This document shows positions 1-6,707 of a stretch of 7,164 nt of DNA, in pieces. Origin of the DNA: an uncultured bacterium (GTDB lineage Bacteria > Gemmatimonadota > Gemmatimonadetes > Longimicrobiales > RSA9); contig CALKIP010000215.1 in assembly GCA_937995995.1 (NCBI GenBank), positions 1 through 7,164 on the forward strand, read 5' to 3'. Both the position numbers and the translations under genes were made by a program. The notes under the pieces were generated by a model. It was not told where the DNA came from. It saw nothing but the letters and a program-made list of their open reading frames with translations, and did not search any database. Position 1 is the stretch's first letter, and every line of letters starts with the position of its first letter.

Positions 1-430
1 CTCCGCCGTGATCCTGGTGATCTTCCTGGGCTCGAGCTTCTATGCGGCCGCGGGGATGGGGATCATGCTCCCCTCGCGCGAGGGCGAGATCGAGATTTCG
101 GAGGTGCGCAAGACCCCGCCCTTCGACAACCCCGGCGTGCGGCAGACTGGGCCCAACGAGTACGAGGTCGTGTTGATCGGTCAGGCCTGGACCTTCATCC
201 CACCGGAGGTCCGGGTGCCCGTCGGTGCCAAGATCACCTTCACCGCCACGTCCGCCGATGTGATCCACGGCTTCCACATCGAAGGCACGAGGATGAACAT
301 GATGCTGATCCCGGGGGAGGTTTCGCAGAATACCTACACCTTCCAACGACCGGGCGAGTACGTGGTCATCTGCCACGAGTACTGCGGGCTGGGACACCAC
401 ACGATGTTTGGAAAGGTGATCGCCGAATGA
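1..430 (+). CDS. cbaB: Cytochrome c oxidase subunit II, ba3-type CuA protein (5' partial)
   Basis: This subunit receives electrons from cytochrome c through its binuclear CuA centre and passes them to subunit I; the cupredoxin domain lies outside the cytoplasmic membrane. The frame is open to the left edge (codons from base 2), so the true start lies upstream. The GTG at 8 is only the first possible start codon in the window. Counting from it, residues 1-20 are the end of the single membrane helix and residues 45-140 are the cupredoxin domain. The full CuA set is visible: H87 in DVIHGFH, then C122, E124 (backbone ligand), C126, H130 and M133 in the CHEYCGLGHHTMF motif. The VIHGFH-EGT and YCGLGH-MFG patterns match the short Thermus ba3 subunit II (about 168 residues from memory) rather than the longer A-type CoxB, so roughly 20-30 residues are missing. 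Its TGA stop overlaps the subunit I ATG. The family call is firm; the symbol is by analogy. Confidence 0.95.
   Translation, partial: SAVILVIFLGSSFYAAAGMGIMLPSREGEIEISEVRKTPPFDNPGVRQTGPNEYEVVLIGQAWTFIPPEVRVPVGAKITFTATSADVIHGFHIEGTRMNMMLIPGEVSQNTYTFQRPGEYVVICHEYCGLGHHTMFGKVIAE
415..419 (+). promoter_or_regulatory. Ribosome binding site of the oxidase subunit I gene
   Basis: GGTGA, a perfect complement of the TCACC end of 16S rRNA, lies seven bases before the ATG at 427 and inside the last codons of the subunit II gene. With the ATGA stop/start overlap it indicates that subunit I is made by translational coupling to subunit II. Confidence 0.55.
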
Positions 431-2097
431 GTGTAGCCACCGTCTACGATCCGTCGGGGTTCGAACTGCCGGCATCCCAGAAGCGCTTCCTACGCTGGAC
501 GATCTACATCGGCTACGCGGCGCTCGTGGCCGGCGTCTTCCACGGTCTGGCCAACGCGCTCTCGTACGCGAACATCGACATCCTGCCCTACTTCCCGAAG
601 CTGCGCGGCTACTACCAGGGGCTGACCGCACACGGCGTGGCGAACGTGCTCGTTTTCACCTTCGCCTTCTCCAACGGGTTCCTTCCGCTCATGACCGCGC
701 GCGCGGTCAGCCGGCCGCTGGTGCCGTGGCTGGTCTACGCGGTGTTCGGCACGCTCCTGCTCGGGAACCTGTTGGTGATCTACGCGGTCGTCACCAACCA
801 GGCGACGGTGCTCTTCACCTCCTACGCGCCGCTCCAGGCCCACTGGGCGTACTACGTCGGTCTCGTCCTGATCGTGGTCAGCACCTGGCTCGCTTTTGTG
901 AACATGCTGACCGTGCTAGCGCGCTGGAAGCGCGACCACCGCGAGGCGCGCATCCCCCTGCTGGCCTACATTTCGGTCGTCAGCTACGTCATGTGGTTCA
1001 TCGCCTCGCTGCCGATCGCGACAGAGTTCATCGGGATCCTGATCCCCTGGTCTCTGGGCGCTTTCGGGGGGATGGTCGACCCGCTCCTCACGCGGACGCT
1101 CTTCTGGTTCACCGGCCACGCCATCGTCTATGCCTGGCTGCTCCCGGCCTACGTCTCGTGGTACGCACTGGTGCCGAAGCAGGCCGGCGGCGTGCTGGTC
1201 AGCGATTCCTTGACCCGGGTCGTCTTCATCCTCTTCCTCCTCCTCTCGATCCCGGTCGGGTTCCACCACCAGTACACGGACCCCGGGATCACGGAGGGGA
1301 TGAAGGCGATCCACGGCGTACTCACCTTCGGCGTCTTCTTCCCGAGTCTCGCCACGGCCTTCTCGGTGGTCGCCGCACTGGAGATCGGCGGGCGGCGGCG
1401 TGGCGGCAAGGGGCTGCTCGGCTGGGTCACCAAGCTGCCGTGGGGCGACCCGTCGCTCACCGCGCAGATGCTCGCCATGGTCGTCTTCGTCTTCGGCGGG
1501 ATCACCGGGCTCATCAACGCGAGCTTCAGCATGAACCAGGTCATCCACAACACGACCTGGGTGCCCGGCCACTTCCACCTGACCGTCGGCACGGCCGTCG
1601 CCCTCACCTTCGTCGGCGTGGCCTACTGGATGATCCCCTACCTGACCGGACGCGCGCTCTGGAGCCGGAAGCTGGCATTGGCATCGTCGTGGATCTATGC
1701 GATCGGCGTGCTGATCTTCGCACGCGGCATGATCTCCGCCGGCCTCGAGGGGATGCCGCGGCGCACCTTCCGGGCACAGGCCACCTACAGCAACCCGGAG
1801 TGGGAACTCGGCGGGATCCTGACCGGGATCGGTGGCACGATCATGTTCCTGGGCATCATGACCTTCTTCGTCATCATCGGGATGACGATCGTGGCCGGCG
1901 AGAAAGGTGCACAGCCGAAGGACATCCCGATCTCACGCACGCTGATCGCGCCTTCCCGCTCGGGGTGGGACCGCAATCTCGACCGCATCGGCGTGTGGGC
2001 CCTCCTGGCCCTCGTACTGATCCTGATCGCGTACGGACCGTTCTTCGTGTCGTACCTGCCGGCTCGGTTCGTATCCCCGCCGTTCCGGCTTTACTAG
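427..2097 (+). CDS. cbaA: Cytochrome c oxidase subunit I, ba3-type (B-family heme-copper oxidase)
   Basis: Catalytic membrane subunit that reduces O2 to water and pumps protons. At 556 residues it is close to the Thermus ba3 subunit I (about 562) and has a run of hydrophobic helices consistent with about 13 membrane spans. All metal ligands are recognisable: H69 (HGVANVLVFT) and H384 for the low-spin heme; H231, H280 and H281 for CuB; H382 in VPGHFHL for the high-spin heme. Y235 sits four residues after H231 in the GHAIVY motif and is the tyrosine expected to be cross-linked to that histidine. The A-family D-channel signature is absent, and the WFTGHAIVYAWLLPAY stretch resembles B-type enzymes that use a single K-type proton path. 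The start is the ATG overlapping the subunit II stop. Any small subunit IIa would lie upstream, outside the window; no further oxidase gene follows. Confidence 0.97.
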   Translation: MSVATVYDPSGFELPASQKRFLRWTIYIGYAALVAGVFHGLANALSYANIDILPYFPKLRGYYQGLTAHGVANVLVFTFAFSNGFLPLMTARAVSRPLVPWLVYAVFGTLLLGNLLVIYAVVTNQATVLFTSYAPLQAHWAYYVGLVLIVVSTWLAFVNMLTVLARWKRDHREARIPLLAYISVVSYVMWFIASLPIATEFIGILIPWSLGAFGGMVDPLLTRTLFWFTGHAIVYAWLLPAYVSWYALVPKQAGGVLVSDSLTRVVFILFLLLSIPVGFHHQYTDPGITEGMKAIHGVLTFGVFFPSLATAFSVVAALEIGGRRRGGKGLLGWVTKLPWGDPSLTAQMLAMVVFVFGGITGLINASFSMNQVIHNTTWVPGHFHLTVGTAVALTFVGVAYWMIPYLTGRALWSRKLALASSWIYAIGVLIFARGMISAGLEGMPRRTFRAQATYSNPEWELGGILTGIGGTIMFLGIMTFFVIIGMTIVAGEKGAQPKDIPISRTLIAPSRSGWDRNLDRIGVWALLALVLILIAYGPFFVSYLPARFVSPPFRLY

Positions 2098-2124
2098 CGG
2101 CGCGGAGCCAGGGCGAGGGCGGGA

Positions 2125-4545
2125 TCAAGCGAGCAGGTCGCCGAGGGCCAGGCGTGCGGCGCGGGCGAGGCGGCCGGGGGCGTGTTCGAGGGCCCATTGC
2201 TCGAGACGCTCGAGAAGGCCACCCTCGTCGATGGCGTCGGGCGGCGCGGTTTCGTGGACGAGAAGCGTGCCATCGCGCTCGACCACCTCGTGGCTCGCTC
2301 TGCCGTCCTTCTCCCGGTGGAAGCGTAGCGTGATGCATGCGTCGCCGACGCGGATGTTGCTCACCGTGATCTCGTCGAGCCACGCGGGCAGGCGCGGACG
2401 CACCAGGAGGAGGGTGCGTGCGGGCGCGAAGGGGTAGAGGCCCAGCAGGATCTGGACGAGCTGGACGGTTGCGCCCGCGCTCCACGCCTGTGGGCTGTTG
2501 GAGCCGGGGTACGCTGTCGGGATCGAGGACTCCGTCCTGTCGTGGCCTGCGAGCAATTCCGGGAGGCGCAGCTTGTGGAAGTGGGCGGCTGCGCCGAGGA
2601 GTCCGGTCACGAGCCGCTCGACGTGATCGTCCAGCCCGTAGCGCTTGAAGCCGAGTGCGAAGGTGGCGTTCTCGACCGGCCAGACGGTGCCGAGGTGGTA
2701 ACCGAGTGGGTTGTACGACGGGTGCTCGGCCGAGAGTGTTCGCACGCCCCAGCCGCTGAAGAGGTCCGGAGCCATGAGCCGGTCCGCGACGCGGCGTGCC
2801 TTCTCGCGGGGCACCAGCCCGGCGCCGAGTGCGTGGCCCGGGTTCGAGCCGATCGAGCGCACCTGTCGCTTCTGCGGATCGAGTGCCATCGCGTAGTAGC
2901 CATCCTCCTCCACCCAGAATGCCCTCTCCCAGCGCTCGCGCAGCAGGCGCGCGCGCTCCACGAACGCCTCTGCGCCTTCTTCCTCATCCAGGGCGACGAG
3001 GATTTCGGCCATGCGCACGAGTGCGACATAGTGGTACGCCTGCTCCTCGACGGTCGCGATCGGGTTTTCGACGAGTGAGCCATTGGGGTAGCGGATCGCC
3101 TCGTCCGAATCCTTCCACGCGTGATTCTTGAGCCCCTTCGGCGAGCGGCGGATGTACTCGAGGAAGCCGTCGCCGTCCCGGTCGCCGTAGCGCTCGGCCC
3201 ATTCGAAGGCGCGCAGCGCGGCATCCAGGTGGCGGCGCAGCAGGGCGTCGTCTCCGGTCCAGTGCCAGTACTCCGAGAGCGCCAGCACGAACATCGCCGG
3301 CGTGGTCTGGGTGCCGTAGTAGCCGCGCTGGGGGATGATCCCGAGCTCGGAGAGGGGGCCACGCCGGATCTCGTGGATCATCTTCCCCGGTTCGCGATCG
3401 TGGAAGGCGGAGTCGGTTTCGGCCTGCGTCTTCGCGACGATCGAGAGCGCGCCGCGGAGCATATCGGGACCGAGGAGCGCGCCCTGCCACGAGGCGGTGA
3501 GCACGTCGCGGCCGAAGATCCCGGTGTATGTCGGCACGCCGGCCATCGGAAACCAGACGTCGGGCGCTTCGTCGTACTCCCAGTTGCGCAGGGCGAAAAG
3601 GTCTTCCGCGGCCTGGTTGAACGCCCCCTCCACGATCGGCTGCGACGTCACGACGCGAGCGCGCCGCTCGCGCCACCACGCGCGCACCCGGTCGCGTTCG
3701 GTTCTCGGTGTGCGGTCTGGCTCGGTGGCGGGTTCGTGCCCGGCGGCGCGTTTGGATGCGCGGTTAAGCGCACGTGGGGAGGCACGATCAGCGGCATGTT
3801 CCCGGTCCACGGTCTCGGGCAGCGGCTCTCGCCAGACGCCATCGACGAGTGAGTGGTAGCCGAGCACCGCGCTCCAGCGGCCGCGTGCGGGAAGCTTCAG
3901 ATTGAACCGGAAGCCTCTATCGGTGGAGTCGGCCGGGGAATCCGATGAGACGACGCGGACCCGGAGTGCTCGATGGAGCGTGTGCCCGTCCCGCTCGGCC
4001 CGATAGTCGAACACCAGCTCGGCCGCTTCCGGACTCCAGCGCCGCTCGATGTGCCCGAGCTGGCGGCGCGGTGCTCCGGCCTCCTGGAGATCGGTGAAGT
4101 CCGCCGCCAACTCGAGTTCCAGTTCGGCTTCGACCGCCGTCATGCTGTGGTTGCAGACGACGATCCGCTCTTCCATCCCCGGCCCCACGCGTCTTGCGAC
4201 GACCAGCTCGAGCGTGTCCTGGGGCAGCATCGGGCCCGCGGCGGTGCCGCCGCGCCTCGGTACGGCGAGGTGTGCGGTCCATCGCTCGGCCTCAGGGGTG
4301 CCGCTCGAGATGTAGCCGGGCGACTCGCCGGCGAGAAGGATGCGATGCCTGGAGAGGATGCGGGTGTCGTAGTCCCAGAGGCCCTCCCTCCCCGCACCCG
4401 TCACCATTCCGTCGCGGCGCGTGACGAGGACGGTGTAGCCCTGATGGACGATGTCGAGCGAACCGTGTGGGTTCAGCTCCGTACCCGGACCCCACGGGCC
4501 TTCCTGGCCGGCGACGAGCGACGATTCGGGCGGAAAGCTCTCCAT
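2125..4545 (-). CDS. Glycogen-debranching-type glycosidase (amylo-alpha-1,6-glucosidase family)
   Basis: Predicted cytoplasmic enzyme acting on alpha-glucan branches or related glycosides. Numbering is from the ATG at 4545 (806 residues). Residues about 30-235 form the glycogen-debranching N-terminal beta domain, with the GLWDYDTRILSRHRILL signature. Residues about 247-293 are a charged Ala/Arg/Pro-rich linker. The rest is an (alpha/alpha)6 barrel: GIFGRD at 342-347, GLKNHAWKDSDEAI at 471-484, SGWGVRTLS at 597-605, YNPLGYHLGTVWPVENA at 611-627, GHDR at 667-670 and SPQAWSAGA at 684-692. The acidic residues in GRD and WKDSD are candidate catalytic or binding residues (inference). A helical tail of about 40 residues ends the protein. 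No signal peptide is seen. The frame stays open to a GTG at 4632 (835 residues). I prefer the ATG because the extra 29 codons have lower third-position GC and no ribosome site, but the ATG also lacks a clear one. Substrate is unproven: bacterial members of this architecture are poorly characterised. Convergent with the oxidase operon. Confidence 0.9.
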   Translation of the reverse strand: MESFPPESSLVAGQEGPWGPGTELNPHGSLDIVHQGYTVLVTRRDGMVTGAGREGLWDYDTRILSRHRILLAGESPGYISSGTPEAERWTAHLAVPRRGGTAAGPMLPQDTLELVVARRVGPGMEERIVVCNHSMTAVEAELELELAADFTDLQEAGAPRRQLGHIERRWSPEAAELVFDYRAERDGHTLHRALRVRVVSSDSPADSTDRGFRFNLKLPARGRWSAVLGYHSLVDGVWREPLPETVDREHAADRASPRALNRASKRAAGHEPATEPDRTPRTERDRVRAWWRERRARVVTSQPIVEGAFNQAAEDLFALRNWEYDEAPDVWFPMAGVPTYTGIFGRDVLTASWQGALLGPDMLRGALSIVAKTQAETDSAFHDREPGKMIHEIRRGPLSELGIIPQRGYYGTQTTPAMFVLALSEYWHWTGDDALLRRHLDAALRAFEWAERYGDRDGDGFLEYIRRSPKGLKNHAWKDSDEAIRYPNGSLVENPIATVEEQAYHYVALVRMAEILVALDEEEGAEAFVERARLLRERWERAFWVEEDGYYAMALDPQKRQVRSIGSNPGHALGAGLVPREKARRVADRLMAPDLFSGWGVRTLSAEHPSYNPLGYHLGTVWPVENATFALGFKRYGLDDHVERLVTGLLGAAAHFHKLRLPELLAGHDRTESSIPTAYPGSNSPQAWSAGATVQLVQILLGLYPFAPARTLLLVRPRLPAWLDEITVSNIRVGDACITLRFHREKDGRASHEVVERDGTLLVHETAPPDAIDEGGLLERLEQWALEHAPGRLARAARLALGDLLA

Positions 4546-4557
4546 GCCGTCATGGAG
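4540..4557. repeat. Inverted repeat over the glycosidase start codon
   Basis: Two perfect 7-base arms (ctccatg and catggag) are separated by four bases. The arms cover the preferred ATG of the minus-strand glycosidase (4543-4545). It could be a small operator or, if transcribed, a hairpin hiding the start codon; it could also be chance in GC-rich DNA. Confidence 0.35.
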
Positions 4558-4648
4558 TGGGCAAGTGCGGTTCCAACCGGGCAGGAGGCAGCGTTGGTCG
4601 GAGGCACGAGGGTTGCCCCCTGTACCGGACACACAGAGGGAGTCTGAT

Positions 4649-4658
4649 CGGGTACCCG
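4649..4658. repeat. Perfect 10-base palindrome in the divergent region (candidate operator)
   Basis: cgggtacccg reads identically on both strands and lies 44 bases before the ATG at 4702, midway between the two divergent genes when the glycosidase GTG start is used. The position suits a dimeric regulator, but the site is short, single and GC-rich. Confidence 0.3.
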
Positions 4659-4689
4659 GCGTCGACTACGGCTCCGTGCCCGTCGAGTC

Positions 4690-4695
4690 AGGAGG
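4690..4695 (+). promoter_or_regulatory. Strong ribosome binding site of the small Arg-rich gene
   Basis: A perfect AGGAGG, extended to aggaggag, sits six bases before the ATG at 4702. It is the best ribosome site in the window and is the main reason for treating the following short ORF as a real gene. Confidence 0.8.
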
Positions 4696-4701
4696 AGAGA
4701 C

Positions 4702-5040
4702 ATGCCGTACGACGATGCGTTCTGGATGCCGCCGCGTTTCCGGGGCTCCGCATTCAGACCCTCGCAATCCGCTTACTCGGAGCTGCACGACTACGATTTC
4801 GAGATGCGTGGCCCCTACCGGCCCGGCCGGCTATTGGATGCCTACATGGAATGGCGGCAGTTCAAGCGGGAGACTGGACTGGACGAGGAGCCGTATCCGA
4901 TCGATGCACTGGACCAGCTTCGACGCTGGGAGGAATGGCGGCGCGAGCGGCGCCACCCCGAGCTGGCACGGCGCAGGCGGCTCAGGGAGCGCCGACGCGG
5001 TCCAGTCCGAGGCCCAAGGTGGCCGCGAGAAGGCCTGTAG
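4702..5040 (+). CDS. Hypothetical small protein, aromatic-rich N-terminus and Arg-rich C-terminus
   Basis: I do not recognise this 112-residue protein. The first 50 residues are rich in Tyr, Phe, Trp and Pro (for example the FWMPPRFRG, YDFEMRGPYRP and AYMEW segments). Residues 44-82 look helical and charged. Residues 74-112 contain 17 arginines in 39 positions, including RRRR at 90-93. There is no signal peptide, membrane span, Cys or recognisable enzyme motif. Support for it being real is the perfect AGGAGG site before its ATG and its place in the only sizeable gap between genes. Residues 94-112 are encoded antisense to the end of the dehydrogenase gene (59-base tail-to-tail overlap), so part of the arginine richness may reflect the complement of that gene. 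A nucleic-acid-binding or disordered accessory role would fit the composition, but this is inference. It stands alone as a plus-strand gene. Confidence 0.65.
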   Translation: MPYDDAFWMPPRFRGSAFRPSQSAYSELHDYDFEMRGPYRPGRLLDAYMEWRQFKRETGLDEEPYPIDALDQLRRWEEWRRERRHPELARRRRLRERRRGPVRGPRWPREGL

Positions 5041-6211
5041 GCCGACCTCCGCTCCGATCGAGCACCTCGTCCAGCGCCTCTTCGATCGTCCGGTCCACGG
5101 CGGCGTAGATCGCCGGGGCGTCCGGCTGGGCGCCTTCCTCCATCAGGTAGCTGAAGGTGCGGGCCATCCCGCAATTGGCCAGGATGTCGCCGAGGACCGT
5201 GAAGCGACGGTCGGCCCTCTGCGCCACCCGCGTCGAGCCGAGCCGGTACTCGCGGAAGGGGTGATTGGCGCCACTCGCGATGACCTTCACTCCCGATGAC
5301 GCCAGCCGCTCGAGCCGCTCGGCGGTGAGTGAGCCCGAGACCGCGGCACACACGAAGACATCGGCGGTGGTGGCGTCGAAGCGCCCGCGCTCCTCCGTGG
5401 GCACCTTGCGTGGGTCGTCCGGGAGCAGCTTGCCTGCCCGGCGACGCATCAGTTCCTCGACCTGCGCCGCATCCAACCCCTCGGGCGCGACCAGCGCGGA
5501 TCGCGCGTCCGAGATCCCGACGATCTGCGCGCCGGCTCGGGCCAGATAAAGCCCACACGCCGCGCCGACGTTGCCGAACCCTTCCAGCAGCACTCTCACG
5601 CCGTGCAGCCCCTCGCCCAGACGCTCGTAGTAGTGCTCGATGGCTCGTGCGACGCCGTAGCCGGTGATCATGTCGGAGACCGTGACCTGAGTACCCGCCG
5701 GGCTCAGTGCGATCGGGACACCCGCCTCCACGCCCGCCTTCAGGTTGCGGATGATCCGCTCGAACCGCTCGGGCGTCGGTGCGAGATGCCCTCGCACGAC
5801 GCCCTCCTGTGGGTGCTCGAAGCCGAGTTTGCGGAACGTCGGGATCACATCCAGTACCTCGTCGACGTTCAGGTCGCCGCCGGTCCCGTAGTGGTGCCGC
5901 AGGTACGGAGTGATCGCGCGGTACCAGCGCTCGAGTACGTCCGCCTTGCGTGGGTCCGTGGGATCGAAATCGATCCCCGACTTCGCGCCGCCGATCGCCG
6001 GGCCCGAGAGCGAGAACTTCAGGTCCATCGCCTTGGCCAGGTAGACGACTTCGCGCGGCGAGATCCCCGGGCGCATGCGCGTGCCGCCCCCCGCCGCACC
6101 GCCCCGCAGCGAGTTGATGACCAGCCAGCCACGTGCGCCCGTCTCCGGGTCGCGCCAGTCCACCGTGAGCTCCGGCGGCCGCCGGAGATACGCGTTATAG
6201 CGCTTCCACAT
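4982..6211 (-). CDS. Glu/Leu/Phe/Val-family dehydrogenase (NAD(P)-dependent)
   Basis: Member of the amino acid dehydrogenase family, which reversibly deaminates an amino acid to its 2-oxo acid with NAD(P). With the ATG at 6211 it has 409 residues. Residues about 15-135 form the dimerisation/catalytic domain: GGAAGGGTRM at 37-46, then K65, catalytic K77 in GGAKSGIDFDP, and D113 in GTGGDLNVDE, matching the Lys, Lys and Asp of clostridial glutamate dehydrogenase. The Rossmann domain carries GFGNVG at 211-216, with D235 at the end of the second strand, where it could bind the ribose of NAD. ASGANHPF (312-319) and ANCGMARTFSYLM (345-357) are family landmarks. The Lys-Gly-Gly that binds the glutamate side chain is replaced by a Gly-rich stretch, so the substrate is open. 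An in-frame GTG at 6259 would add 16 residues that merely read through the upstream gene. The start overlaps that gene by 17 bases; only a weak GGAAG lies before it, suggesting coupled translation. Confidence 0.9.
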   Translation of the reverse strand: MWKRYNAYLRRPPELTVDWRDPETGARGWLVINSLRGGAAGGGTRMRPGISPREVVYLAKAMDLKFSLSGPAIGGAKSGIDFDPTDPRKADVLERWYRAITPYLRHHYGTGGDLNVDEVLDVIPTFRKLGFEHPQEGVVRGHLAPTPERFERIIRNLKAGVEAGVPIALSPAGTQVTVSDMITGYGVARAIEHYYERLGEGLHGVRVLLEGFGNVGAACGLYLARAGAQIVGISDARSALVAPEGLDAAQVEELMRRRAGKLLPDDPRKVPTEERGRFDATTADVFVCAAVSGSLTAERLERLASSGVKVIASGANHPFREYRLGSTRVAQRADRRFTVLGDILANCGMARTFSYLMEEGAQPDAPAIYAAVDRTIEEALDEVLDRSGGRPTGLLAATLGLGLDRVGAP

Positions 6212-6707
6212 GGGCTTCCGCCGTGATGGGTTCGACGAAGACTTCCATGACGCCGCCACACACTGCGGGGCTCCACGATTCGATGGCGTCCAGCAGCTCG
6301 ACGCGGACCATGCACGGCTCCCCCGTCCGCACCACCCGCTCCGCCGCCGCGATCACATCCGCCTCGCCGCACCCGCCGCCGATCGTGCCGACCAACCCCC
6401 GGCCCGGCTCGATCACCATCTTGCTCCCCACGTGGCGCGGCACCGAACCCCGCGTGGCGACCACCGTCGCCAGCACCGCGCCCCGCCCCTCCCGGGCCGC
6501 GTCCACCACCCCCCGCTGCACCCCCGGCCCGCCTCCCGGGGCCGCCTCCTCGCCCCCGGCCGTCGGCGCGTCACCCTCGACCGCGGCCGCTCCACCCCCG
6601 GACGTCGCCGCCTCGGCGCCGCCAGGTACCACGGATCCCCCCACGGCATCCGCAGCCACACCCGCCCGTACCGCCACGTCGCCCCGTGCTTGCACGGAGT
6701 CAGCCAT
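6195..6707 (-). CDS. XdhC/CoxI N-domain protein (molybdenum hydroxylase maturation)
   Basis: XdhC/CoxI proteins help load sulfurated molybdenum cofactor into xanthine dehydrogenase or aerobic CO dehydrogenase. This 170-residue protein carries only the N-terminal XdhC_CoxI domain, residues about 62-160: AVLATVVATRGSVPRHVGSKM (77-97), GTIGGGCGEADV (107-118, with the conserved Cys) and CGGVMEVFVEP (150-160). The usual GGGCLE motif has Gly in place of Leu. Residues 1-60 are a low-complexity Ala/Gly/Glu-rich lead (many GGG and AAA runs), unusual for the family, whose domain normally begins near the N-terminus. I chose the ATG at 6707 because a perfect AGGAGG lies six bases before it; the ATG at 6713 has that site touching it. 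The start overlaps the upstream XdhC stop by eight bases. The Rossmann half of a typical XdhC is supplied by that upstream gene. Confidence 0.88.
   Translation of the reverse strand: MADSVQARGDVAVRAGVAADAVGGSVVPGGAEAATSGGGAAAVEGDAPTAGGEEAAPGGGPGVQRGVVDAAREGRGAVLATVVATRGSVPRHVGSKMVIEPGRGLVGTIGGGCGEADVIAAAERVVRTGEPCMVRVELLDAIESWSPAVCGGVMEVFVEPITAEAHVEAL

Larger units (their letters stand above)
4546..4701. promoter_or_regulatory. Divergent intergenic region between the glycosidase and the small Arg-rich gene
   Basis: These 156 bases separate two genes that point away from each other, so promoters for both are expected here. If the glycosidase starts at its upstream GTG (4632), the gap shrinks to 69 bases. 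It holds two short palindromes and the ribosome site of the plus-strand gene. I could not identify convincing -35/-10 boxes in either direction, so the promoter role is inferred from gene orientation only. Confidence 0.45.

Noticed and set aside
916..1578. Long minus-strand ORFs opposite the oxidase subunit I gene
   Set aside because: Low-complexity Glu/Asp/Arg/Pro translations typical of the antisense of high-GC coding sequence; no motif and no ribosome site case.
2078..2102. Possible terminator hairpin between the convergent oxidase and glycosidase genes
   Set aside because: Arms of only 5-7 base pairs including a G-U pair, an 11-base loop and no T-run; part of it is coding. Not strong enough to call.
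726..2333. 535-residue plus-strand ORF overlapping the oxidase subunit I gene
   Set aside because: It is the shifted frame of the oxidase gene: its translation is Arg/His/Pro-rich with no domain, and the real frame has all ligands of a heme-copper oxidase.
3973..4647. Plus-strand ORFs opposite the glycosidase (also 2542-3078 and 3121-3852)
   Set aside because: They are antisense shadows of a gene with clear conserved domains on the minus strand.
5603..6226. 207-residue plus-strand ORF opposite the dehydrogenase
   Set aside because: Antisense shadow; the minus strand encodes a complete dehydrogenase here.
6212..6259. Upstream GTG start for the dehydrogenase
   Set aside because: The extra 16 residues overlap the conserved end of the XdhC/CoxI gene and resemble no family N-terminus; the ATG at 6211 fits the family.
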